From Neostapfia colusana (lineage: Eukaryota; Streptophyta; Magnoliopsida; Poales; Poaceae): DNA of 64,000 nt. The stretch covers positions 59,451,900 through 59,515,899 of the forward strand of contig JASWHV010000002.1 of NCBI GenBank assembly GCA_030760725.1, written 5' to 3'. Below the pieces are notes generated by a model. It was not told the origin of the DNA. It saw nothing but the letters and a program-made list of their open reading frames with translations, and searched no databases. This document shows positions 55,008-64,000 of this stretch, one piece after another (the stretch's first letter is position 1; each line of letters opens with the position of its first letter). The position numbers and the translations under genes are program-made.

Positions 55008-55890
55008 TGAAAAACTTCATTGTAAAAACTTGAAAGTTTTGATCCAAAGCACTAAAACTTGCTGTAACCTCTTCCCTTAATCAGGATGTTCAAAGTAAAC
55101 AAGTTTTCAATTTATAGGTTGTTAAGGACAGAGTACTCTGGTTTCAGCTGAATTAGGGCTGAAGTTGATCAGAGGTTAGAGGTTGAGTTATTTCGAGGTT
55201 GGGAAGAGCTTTACAGCTTTTCTGTTGAGGTCCAGAGGTGTTTCATCCCTTAACCAATCAAAAAGTGCAGTAGATTTGAAACTGTCCAGAAAACAGGGCA
55301 GAGCAAAGACTCTCTGTAAACTCTCTGTAAATAGAGCATAACTCTGAAAAGATTGACCCAATGGAGGTGTATGATACAGTTCTGGAAAGGTTTTTAATTG
55401 TTCTACAACTTCTTTGTAGAACTCCAGAGCAACATCACACGCCAAATTGGTTGAATGTCCAGTTGAATGCAAACTGTTCAGAAAACAGGACAGATGCAAA
55501 TCTCCCTCGATGTTTCGGTAAAACACTTATAACATTCTGTAGAAAAATCCTTAAGGATCATATGTCACACCGTTAGAAAGGTTATGAGATAAGAAACATT
55601 GTTGTAGTTCAAAGTTTGTTCAGATTCCTATTGTATTTGCATATACAACTGTGATAAAACCAGCCACATACAAAGGAGATGCTGGCAAATTTTATCCAGG
55701 AATTCTGTCAACGTTGAAAAATCATAACTCTTGATCCAGAAGTGATATAGAAGCATGTGAATACTTGTCGGAAAGATATTGGAGTTAACTGTAACTTTGG
55801 TATACAACTTGAGTGATGAAAATGCTTCTAACTGGATCAAAGTCTAGATTTAGTCCATCAGGGTCTGTTCTGTACAAAGGAGGAAAATGA
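55008..55890. other. Unassigned AT-rich region of element K
   Basis: No domain is recognisable in any frame. Two weakly similar stretches, GTCCAGAAAACAGGGCAGA (about 55287) and TTCAGAAAACAGGACAGA (about 55477), suggest an internal direct repeat of roughly 190 bp. It may be decayed gag or untranslated leader. Confidence 0.4.
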
Positions 55891-56700
55891 GTGATATCAT
55901 GCAGGCTAGTACAAGTTATGTGCCCCAACAGCACCTGTTGGTGTCCCGAACACCATTCGGTGATATGTAGGCCCCTGTACGATTAACTCCTTAGAGATTG
56001 ATTGCTGGTCAAGTACCACAACTTGCACCACCTCCAGAGCAGCAGCATCAGACGGTGGTTTATACTCCATCGCTGCAGCTATATGTATCTGGCTCCATCC
56101 ACAAGTTAGGGAAGAGCCGGAGAGACATCCGTGCTCTACTGTGGTCGGATGGGCCATTATGCTAGGTTTTGTATGGAGCAAATTCAAGGTTGCGGATCAT
56201 CATACTTTCAATGATCAGATCCGTAACTATATATGCAGAAAAGAGGGCAGACAAGTGGCAACATTCACTACACAGTGAGCGATGATGTTCCAGAAGGAGA
56301 AGCCGTGTTAGCAGAGATGTTTCTCTGAATCGGCTACCGGTATTAATTCTCTTGGACTTAGGTGCCACACCTAGCTTTGTTAGTCCATCTTTTGTGGCTC
56401 AACATAAGCTCCAAATCACTTTTGCAAAGATGTAACACCTCATATCTTCGCCGGGGCAGCATTACAAGAAGTGATGTTGTTTTCCGAGCACCTCTTTGTT
56501 TGCGGGTTAGACTATAACCCATGACCTTCTTATTCTTGGGGTCTGAAGGTCGACATTATTTTGGGGATGTCGTGGTTGAATTACCACAAAACAGGTTACA
56601 ACGTCAGTTTTAAACCGTTAAGCTCGAACTCTCCACGGCACGGTCTTCATACATTAGTTCTGGGTGTCAGTTGGCAACAGATTGCAATATTGAACCACTC
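55891..56700 (+). pseudogene. Element K gag end and protease (heavily decayed)
   Basis: Short frames only. The clearest piece, near 56350-56430, reads LLDLGATPSFVSPSFVAQHKLQ, with Asp-Leu-Gly where Asp-Ser-Gly is the retropepsin active site. A later piece (about 56570-56660) corresponds to the protease C-terminal strand and the link to RT. Upstream, Gln/Pro-rich residues (PPPEQQHQTVV) suggest the gag tail. Confidence 0.55.
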
Positions 56701-56727
56701 GGAAACTGTTAGATAGAGGGCAGTACG

Positions 56728-57661
56728 GTGGTACGTAAATTTCAGGAGGTGTTTCCCAATTGTTTACCGGGCATACAGCCCGAACAGGACACAGAGTCCA
56801 AGATTGAACATGCACCAGGAACGCCACTGAGTTCACGAAGGCCGTACAAAATGGCACCAAATGAAGGAGCAGAGTGGAAGACACCGCTGAATAACCCTAT
56901 GAGCAAAGGTTTTATACGATTGGGTCGTTACCGTAGGGTTATTCAGCATTGTTTGCAAAGGAGAAGCACGAAACATTACAACTTTGTGCAGTGCTCGTCT
57001 GCTTAACACTGTGACAATCAAGAACTAGTACCCGTTACCACAGATCGACGTATTGTTTGATCAGTTGGTCAAGGCAAGGATCTTTTTCCAGATAGACTTA
57101 AGATCCTGGTACCATTAGATTAAGATGCAGGCTGAGGATATTCTAAAGAAGCTCTTCACGAGGTACGGTATTTATGAGTATCTTGTCATCTTCCTTGGTT
57201 TTATCAATGCTCCAGCTCACTTCATGTACTTGATGAACTCGGTATTTATGCCGGAGCTGGACAAGTTTGTCGTGGTCTTCATCGACGACATCCTGGTGTA
57301 TTCCAAGTCGGAAGAAGATCACATGAAGCATCTGCATATAGTCTTGCAACGGCTGCGGGATCATAAGCTATACGCGAAATTCAGCAAATGCGAGTTCTGG
57401 ATATCGCAAGTGCCGTTTCTCGGGCATATCATCTCAGCGGAGGGTATCGCTGTAGACCCGAGCAAGATCACTCAAGTGCTGAATTGGAAATCCCCCAGAA
57501 CTGTTCACGAGTTACGGAGTTTCCTCGGACTCGCGGGATATTATCGGAGGTTCATTCCGAACTTCTCGAAGATTGCCAAGCATATGACGGAGCTGCTGAA
57601 GAAGGCTACCAAATATGTTTGGGGTCCAGCATGTGAAGCAGCATTCAAGGCTTTAGTCTAG
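56728..57661 (+). pseudogene. Element K pol: reverse transcriptase
   Basis: It begins KFQEVFPNCLPGIQPEQD (RT entry) at 56728. Disrupted fingers follow (56870-57120; FQIDLRSWYH in broken frame). Then comes an open piece 57125-57661 with FINAPAHFMYLMN, the catalytic VFIDDILVYSKSEEDH (both Asp kept), KLYAKFSKCEFW, LGHIISAEGIAVD and the thumb RSFLGLAGYYRRFIPNFSKIAK. It stops at TAG 57659-57661, one base from Gln. Confidence 0.85.
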
Positions 57662-58090
57662 CACCTTACATCAGCACCGGTTTTGGCGCAGCCAGACACA
57701 ACAAAACCGTTCGATGTGTACTGCTATGCATCTGGCATTGGGCTCAGATGTGTGCTGATGCAAGACCAAAGAGTGGTCGCGTATGGATCACGGCAGCTTA
57801 GAAACCATGAGCGGAATTATCCAACCCACGACTTGGAGCTCGCTGTCGTGGTACTTGCACTGAAAATGTGGAGGCACTACCTACTCGGTAACCTCGTACA
57901 TTTGTATACCGACCACAAAAGCCTCAAGTACATATTCACTCAGAAGGAGCTGAACATGAGGCAGCGAAGATGGTTAGAATTGATAAAGGATTACGAAATA
58001 GAGATGCATTATCATCCGGGCAAGGCAAACGTAGTGGCAGATGCGCTGAGCCGCAAGTCACACGTCAACAATCTGACCATCACACTGTTG
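57662..58090 (+). pseudogene. Element K pol: RNase H
   Basis: The frame reopens at 57683: FDVYCYASGIGLRCVLMQ (Tyr in place of the first catalytic Asp), RQLRNHERNYPTHDLELAVVVLAL, LYTDHKSLKYIFTQKELNMRQRRW, and HPGKANVVADALSRK, leading into integrase. The Asp-to-Tyr change would disable RNase H. Confidence 0.85.
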
Positions 58091-59584
58091 GAAGAGAGCG
58101 AACCACCACTGCATGTGATTCTACATGGAGCTCTCTACAACCTAGCTTTGATCCCCACCATCCGTGAAGAAATAGCGGCAGCTCAGAAACATGACAAGGG
58201 CATGTCTCATTTGCGGAGACGTGTAGACAGTGGGGAGTTGAAATGTTTCCGGAAGGACGGAGACGGCTTCCTATGGTTCAAGGACCGGATTGTCGTACCC
58301 CGTAACCCGGAGTTACGGAAGAAAATCTTTGATGAGGCTCACTTGTCAAAGTTTTCTATTCACCCGGCAGCAACAAAATGTATCAAGAACTCAGAAGCAA
58401 GTTTTGGTGGACACGGATGAAGTGTGAGACTGCAAAATACGTGTCCGAGTGTGATACATGTCGAAGGGTGAAGGCAGACCATATGCGGAAACCGGGACTG
58501 CTGCAACCACTGGGCATTCCTGCCTGGAAGTGGGAGGACGTGAGCATGGATTTCGTCGTCGGTCTACCCACCACCTTTCAAAAACATGATTCGGTGTGGG
58601 TGATCGTCGACCGGCTCACCAAAGTTGCCCATTTCATCCCGGTCAACACCAACTACAACGCCAAGAAGTACGCTGAAGTGTACATCTCACGGATCCTATG
58701 CTTGTACGGCGTACCTCGTACCATCATATCGGATCGGGGCACTTTATTTGTGTCCCGTTTTTGGGAGCAGCTACACGCTGCCTTGGGGACGAAGCTGATC
58801 CGTAGTTCAGCGTACCACCCGCAGACGGATGGGCAAACGGAGCGGGTAAACCAGATCCAAGAAGACATGCTACGAGCTTGTACTATCAACCACGGCAAGA
58901 ATTGGGATGATCACTTGCCGTTAGCCGAGTTCTCGTACAATAATGGGTACCAAGCCAGCATCAAGATGGCGCCTTATGAGGCACTATACGGGAGAAAATG
59001 TCGCACACCATTGAACTGGTGTGAGTCTGGCGAAAGGGTTACCTTCGGGGTTGACCTTGTCAACAACATGGAAGAGAAGGTTCGACTGATTCAAGCGAAC
59101 CTAAAAGCCGCCCAATCCCGTCGGAAACAGTATGCGGACCGGAGAAGGCGCCCATTACAATTCGAAGTTAGAGATCACGTATATCTACGGGTGTCTCAAA
59201 TGAAGGGCGTAAACAGATTTGGGGTGAGAGGAAAGTTGGCACCCCGATTCATCGGTCCATTCCAGATTACTGAAAGATGTGGATCAGTGGCATACCGACT
59301 GGAATTACCAGAAGCACTTTCCGGTGTGCACGAAGTCTTTCACATTTCCCAGCTGAGGAAGTGTCTCAAGCTATCAACTACCGTTCAGCTGGAAGACATT
59401 GAAGAACTGCAACCGGATCTCACCTATCGGGAGGAACCGGTTCAGGTTATTGACGAAAAGGCCTGAACCACACGCAACCGTACGTTGTGGTTCTACAAGG
59501 TTCTATGGAGTAATCACTCCATGGACGAAGCGACATGGGAGAGCGAAGGATTCCTTCTCACCTATCAGGACGAAGCGACATGGG
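58091..59584 (+). pseudogene. Element K pol: integrase and chromodomain-like tail
   Basis: HHCC domain: DEAHLSKFSIHP, then after a frameshift near 58375 SECDTCRRVKADH. The core 58378-59466 is open for 362 codons and keeps MDFVVGLPTT (first Asp), ISDRGTLF (second Asp) and QTDGQTERVNQ (Glu), then FHISQLRKCLKL. The frame ends at TGA 59464-59466. The chromodomain-like part continues in frame (KVLWSNHSMDEATWE). It is then broken at the repeated 17-mer GGACGAAGCGACATGGG (59523-59539, 59568-59584), where the sequence switches to the leader block. This is the longest open pol piece in the window. Confidence 0.85.
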
Positions 59585-59803
59585 TGTACGAACTGTATAG
59601 ATTCCGGGCTCGGTGTGCATCCGAGTCTGACGATTGCTAGAGTTTCCTGCAGGTAGCCTGACCACGAAACGGTAGACGTGTAGCATCCGTATGCGAGTGA
59701 CGTTTAGTGCCACTGAATTAACGAAGCCGGCTAAGTCCGGTATAGGTTTTTCTTTGTGAGGACGTAGTACCGACATGCTCTGGTGACGCATCGACGTCAC
59801 ACC
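59582..59803 (+). repeat. Second copy of the K leader block
   Basis: It matches 54776-55005, including GAAGCCGGCTAAGTCCGG and GACGCATCGACGTCACACCC, with a few changes. It sits where untranslated sequence and a polypurine tract would be expected; no tract is seen. Confidence 0.8.
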
Positions 59804-59804
59804 C

Positions 59805-60839
59805 AACTTTTAATGGGGCTTGGTTACAACCTAAACAGATATTTGGTCAAGTTTTAGTTGCAGCAAAGCTCAATTGAGCCCTCCACAATTAATTATGTCC
59901 TTGACCTTAATTGAAGGCTCTTAGGGTGTTCTAAGGATTTTCATGAAACAAACTATGACTTTCTGAAAACTAGATTTTCAGAGGGTTCTAATGGAGTTGG
60001 TTTCACTTAATTTGAAAGTTTCTAGCTAAAGATATGAGCTAAACAATTTCAGAGAAATTTCTGAAAATGTTTCTGGACATTTTCTATTTTCTCTGGAACA
60101 GTTTCACTAATCACACCATTAGCTGGATCCAATGAGCTCAACTGGATCTGAAATTTTTATGGTAGTTCATGGATATTTTGGTGAACATTCCAGCAAAATT
60201 TCAGAATTTTCCTCCAAAGGATTCTCCAGTTAAAATTCCAAACATTTTAAATTTTGAGGAATTAATTCTGGAGAAATAAGGATTTTCACGAAGTGAAACT
60301 TGATTTGCTGGAAAGTGCTCAGAGAGCTGAATCCAACAAAATTTGGTTCACTTGATTTGGAGCTTTCTAGCCAATGTTATGAGGATTTGAAGTTTGGAAG
60401 AATTCTAAAAATCGGGGGAAAAAGATTAAACTCTCGGGGGCCCGCGGGGACACATCTTGAGCGCGGAGGTGTCCGGCACACTGAGGCCCACAGGGTATTT
60501 GCGCGCCAGCACAGCCGATCCCCGCCACACCCGATCCGGATTTAAATTCTTCAGCCGCTGACACGTGGGCCAGCCGGCTTCGTCTTCCTCCCGCCGCTCT
60601 CTCGCGCCCGCGCCGCCGACCTCGCCGGAGCAGACCCGGAGCTCGCCGGCTCACCGCTGCCAGACCTCCCATGGTCTGAAACTTGCCGCCAGGGTGTTGT
60701 CGACGTCGAGGAACACGTCGGTGGTGTCAGGTTAGGCTGGGGGTGACCGGAAATAGCCCGGCGACGTGCCGCGGCCTCGGTTGAGGTTCGGTGCCGTCGA
60801 CCGTGGGTTCTAACCCGCCAACACCTCGAACAAACGATC
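59805..60839 (-). repeat. Inverted partial K LTR
   Basis: Reverse complement of about 51735-52757 of the K LTR: it starts AACTTTTAATGGGGCTTGG (complement of the part near 52757) and ends AACAAACGATC (near 51735). It has no LTR ends of its own. Element L interrupts it at 60840. Confidence 0.85.
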
Positions 60840-61089
60840 TGTCACACCCGGTTTCTCCAAAGAACAACCGAGTGAATATCACATGTATGCCAGGATCATT
60901 TTCTCATACATGTGATGACAAGTAGTGAAGCATCATTTATTACAAGCCAGGTGTCGAATATAAATATGTCTTACAAAGCATACGTCTCGATGGACGATAA
61001 TAAGTTCATAACATGTAAATAAACTAGTAGCGGAATATTATTATTCTTGTGGGCTCCATCACAGGAGTTGCCCGGGGGACTCCATGAAC

Positions 61090-62313
61090 CTAGAATCCTT
61101 CTTCGGGTCCGAAGTCTTGGTCATTGAACACCACATCATCCCCTTGACCTGAGCAGCAATTTAAACCAACAAATATGCATGTTTGAGTACCGTTGGTACT
61201 CAGCAAGTGTGGGAAAGTTATTTCATGCATGGCTAGAGCAAGGAGAGGTTGAACTCATGGTTAAAGCACTACGCAATTAATACCTATCACCTTAGCTTAT
61301 TAAGCACCTACATTACTACATAGATGAAATGGTCCCAATCTCCCAACCCATAATCATAATCAAATAACCATAACATCAATTCCAATGTTAACCTCCCCGC
61401 TTAACATCCACAACTTCCAAAGTTATCATCCTCTAATCATGAATAAGTCCAAGCCGCTCTTGACCGTGAGCACGGCTGTCATGACAGTTTTGACTCTGCA
61501 GAGTTTGCACCACTGTACCCACATGTAGTGATTTCGTCCCCCGTTGCCGGGTGGACTAAAAGAACCTCCATTATGCCAGTGGCCGCGAACCACATTCACA
61601 CTTCCCGGGTGTGTAGCCAGGAGATCACTACGAAGCCTTTACAAAGGGATTCCCGACGAGCGTGGGCCCACTGAGGTTTCACCCCTAACAGCATACAAGT
61701 GGCTCCAACCCCGCCGCAGTGGCCCCCTCTTGAGCCTTGCGGTTCATATGGTAGTCCAGCTGACACCTATTCCCCGCACCATCCAACACACCCATACTAC
61801 GCCGGGGATACACCTAATTATTTGGCCAAGCTGCCCCATCTCAGCATGTGGTTGGCACGGTAAAGCCAAGTTACATGCTCCATGAACCGGTCCTTAGGAT
61901 CCAGGCAAGTACTAAACACAAACCCGAGTCTCGTGCACCCAGCAACAACCAAATCTTCTAACTTCTCTTGATCCCTACCTCTACATAACTCATAACATCT
62001 CATTCAAGAGTAAGGTAAATAAATTGATGATCTCATATCCCAATTATCCCATTCTAAGCATGGCTAAGCATAAGCATATAAATAAATGATATGATAAAAT
62101 AAAATCCCAACCCAAGCTACAAGGAAACAAGGTAATGCAATTCTAGGGAAACTTCCTAGCATGGGTTTCATGTTTCAATTGACAATGCAAAATAATTCTA
62201 TCTACACATCCTAGTATAGGATCAAAGTGGTCAAGGACACTTGCCTTCTTCCTGCTGCTCTGGGAATGGATAGTCCTGATCTTGGAAGGGGAGAACTTGC
62301 TCTGGGGCAGGTT
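61090..62313 (-). CDS. LTR micro-ORF, L copy: exons 2 and 3 (exon 1 cut off)
   Basis: Exon 2 is 62313-62245 (PAPEQVLPFQDQDYPF, ending EQQEE; 69 nt) after GAGTAG, with GC donor AG|GCAAGT. Exon 3 is 61148-61090 (QGDDVVFNDQDFG, ending PEEGF, TAG; 59 nt) after CTCAG. Lengths and phase equal the element I copies. Differences from I are mostly silent or conservative (Phe TTT/TTC, Gly GGT/GGA, Tyr/Phe, Asn/Asp). The first exon lies beyond the M insertion, so this copy cannot be complete. Confidence 0.55.
61195..61211 (-). promoter_or_regulatory. Conserved intronic hairpin, LTR L
   Basis: GAGTACC-AAC-GGTACTC on the minus strand. The stem is the same as in I, and only the loop differs. Confidence 0.65.
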
Positions 62314-63249
62314 CTACTCATGCCAACACACATAGCAAAAAGAAAACAACAACCCAGAAGACATAGTTCACACTTTCACTTCATACAAACCACACATTCA
62401 CACCTATGAAAGTCATTCACATTTCTAAGTGTTGTGGTTACTCTATGTGTGTTGATTTTTGGCTTACATGAACTTTTAAACATGTGTATATGATTTCTAA
62501 GTTTTGTATTCAGATTTCTGTTTGCACACTATATATGAATTTCCAATTTGAACAACTTCCTTATATTCAATTTATACCCTTCTTAGCTACCAAGTATGCA
62601 TGGAAGGTATTTCCCTACTCCAAATGGGTTTTCAGATCTTCTACCAAATCCTAAACTGAAATCTATGGATTTGGAGACTTCATTTATCATTTTCTAGTTA
62701 TGTATACCTATTTTCCTATAATTTCAGATTTATTTTCTATGCCTAAATGTGAACTTTATTATGAAAATAGTAGGATACATCATCTAAACAGAATAGGTTC
62801 TGATCTAAAATATTAAATAATATATTTTTGAACTTCTCCTCTGTTGTGAACTAATTTAAATTTATTTTACCAATTTTAAAATTATTCTCTAACCTAAAAA
62901 TGTGTCCCTATAACTAATAAATGTGAACAAACAATTAGACAGATTCATTTCTGTGACTCCCTCAATTCTGTGGAAAACCACGGAATCGAGAACTAATGCA
63001 TATGTGTGCCCAGGATGTTCATCACACATACACATACGTTCCACAAACTGAATTCAGATAATATATTTCCACGAATAACATAGTTTATTACAACACCTCA
63101 TGAGTCTTGGACTCATGCCTACAGCGGAAGTCCTTATTTCTACGCAGCGGAAATCTTATTTAAATGCGGAAGCAAAAACTAATGCGGAAGCAAAACTAAG
63201 CAGAAGTGGCTCCATCTCTATTCCCTCCACAGGCAAGGTTGAGAACAGA

Positions 63250-63296
63250 TCACACGCCATAATGCTCTACTCGGTCTTCATAGTAGTCTCCTCTTG
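63250..63296 (-). CDS. LTR micro-ORF, M copy: exon 3 only in window
   Basis: After the acceptor CAACAG the exon is open in the expected phase (RGDYYEDRVEHYGV) and ends at TGA. Three codons are added because the usual TAG is altered. Exon 2 should lie near 64560, outside the window. Confidence 0.45.
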
Positions 63297-63326
63297 CTGT
63301 TGATGAAGAAATAATAATGCAAGTTT

Positions 63327-63344
63327 GAGCACAATGATGTACTC
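63327..63344 (-). promoter_or_regulatory. Conserved intronic hairpin, LTR M
   Basis: GAGTACA-TCAT-TGTGCTC on the minus strand. One change from LTR E turns a U-A pair into a U-G pair, so pairing is kept in RNA. Confidence 0.6.
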
Positions 63345-64000
63345 AGCAAGTGCGGGAATAACACATGATATGCAGCTCATAAACAAGGTAGGTATAAAAG
63401 GCTTATTTGCAGAAAAGCAAATTTATAAAATCATGATAAAACAGCAACTTAAGTTTAGATGAATGTAGTCCCAGCATGTATTAAATTACCAACATACCTC
63501 CATCACTTCCCGTGTTCCATCCGAACATTAACCAATCCTTTACTCATACGCACGAATACCTCCTCGTATTCGCTACCATCTCACCTCATAAAACAACCTT
63601 GTCTCGCACCGAGACCAATCTCATGTCATGACCCACCAGTCATGCAACCATCTCATCTCCCGGACTTAACAGTTCCAAACCAAACCATAACCAATAACCA
63701 TAACCAAGATCCTTCCCAATAACCATTCCCGTAACCATCCCATCTAATCATGGCAGTTTAGCCAGGTGCTCGTAACCGTAAGCTCGGCTATCATGATAGT
63801 TTTAGTAACTCTGCAGAGTTTGTACCTCTTTACCCACAAGTTTGTGATTTCGTCACCCGTCGGCGACTGCAGAACCTCCATTATACCAGTACACAACCGT
63901 CGGTGTATGGTCAAGAGATCACAAAATAGCATTTACAAAGGGGTTACTAGATGTATGGACTCACTAAGGTTTCACCGGCAGGCTAGAATCTCCAATTCTC

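Larger units (their letters stand above)
50316..60839 (+). mobile_element. Element K: chromovirus-type retrotransposon with rearranged 3' end
   Basis: It has a 5' LTR (50316-54358), a decayed Met-tRNA primer site, a leader, decayed gag/protease, RT, RNase H and integrase, all on the plus strand. Instead of a normal 3' LTR it ends with a copy of its own leader block (59582-59803) joined to an inverted piece of its LTR (59805-60839). It is inserted in the primer-site array downstream of LTR G. Confidence 0.75.
60840..62951 (-). repeat. LTR L (element I family), truncated by M
   Basis: Plus-strand start TGTCACACCCGG, closely similar to the I LTRs as far as AGATTCATTTC (equivalent to about 13968), where LTR M begins. 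It holds exons 3 and 2 of the micro-ORF but not exon 1. It is inserted in the inverted K LTR; CGATC (60835-60839) may be its target duplication, with the other copy outside the window. Confidence 0.88.
62952..64000 (-). repeat. LTR M (family X2), cut by the window edge
   Basis: Plus-strand start TGTGACTCCC, then GTGGAAAACCACGGAATCGAG as in LTR E. It is the U5/R end of an X2 LTR inserted in LTR L, with AATAAA (63084-63089, minus strand). The element continues to the right of the window. Confidence 0.88.

Overview
The window looks like a heterochromatic or intergenic stretch of a plant genome, most likely a grass. It is filled almost end to end with nested LTR retrotransposons, and I see no host gene, rRNA, tRNA or CRISPR. 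The species cannot be named from the sequence. Most elements are Ty3/gypsy of one kind: initiator-Met tRNA primer sites (TGGTATCAGAGC), one gag-pol frame, and an integrase ending in a chromodomain-like tail. I infer the Tekay/Del branch of chromoviruses. They have long LTRs (2.8-4.0 kb).

Layout. 1-6433: element A (+), 3' part of a chromovirus with its 3' LTR. 6434-10267 and 29617-30525: an old Ty1/copia element (-), split by two insertions. 10268-29616: element H (+), a gutted Tat-like gypsy element keeping only gag and protease. Inside H, at 11908-24526, sits element I (-), a complete but decayed chromovirus with a perfect 5-bp target duplication (CCCTC). 30526-36640: element D (+), whose second half now lies inverted at 41683-46688 (called F). 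36641-40071 and 46689-50066: two inverted LTRs of a sister family (E and G) at the inversion borders. 42318-44002: a palindrome-rich TG..CA insertion (N). 50316-60839: element K, a third chromovirus with a 4-kb LTR and rearranged ends. 60840-62951 and 62952-64000: further LTRs of the I and E/G families (L, M).

Main result. The LTRs themselves look like small genes. In four LTR families (A/D/F; E/G/M; I/L; K) I find a TATA box in three, short acidic Gln/Glu-rich exons in the same order, a second intron of about 1.0-1.3 kb beginning GC rather than GT (AG|GCAAG), phase-1 junctions throughout, an in-frame stop, and an AATAAA signal 120-175 nt later. The exon sequences have diverged but frame, phase and acidic character persist. 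Just before the last 3' splice site lies a hairpin whose stem covaries between families. A start codon is seen in one I-family copy and in K; it is not resolved in the other two families.

Other results. Elements A, D and I carry an extra frame between the 5' LTR and gag/pol with a possible double-stranded-RNA-binding-like segment and a coiled coil. A and D share the same gag-protease deletion, which suggests a non-autonomous lineage that spread after the loss. The D/F arrangement is best explained by recombination between inverted LTRs. All coding regions of the large elements carry stops or frameshifts, so none appears autonomous today.
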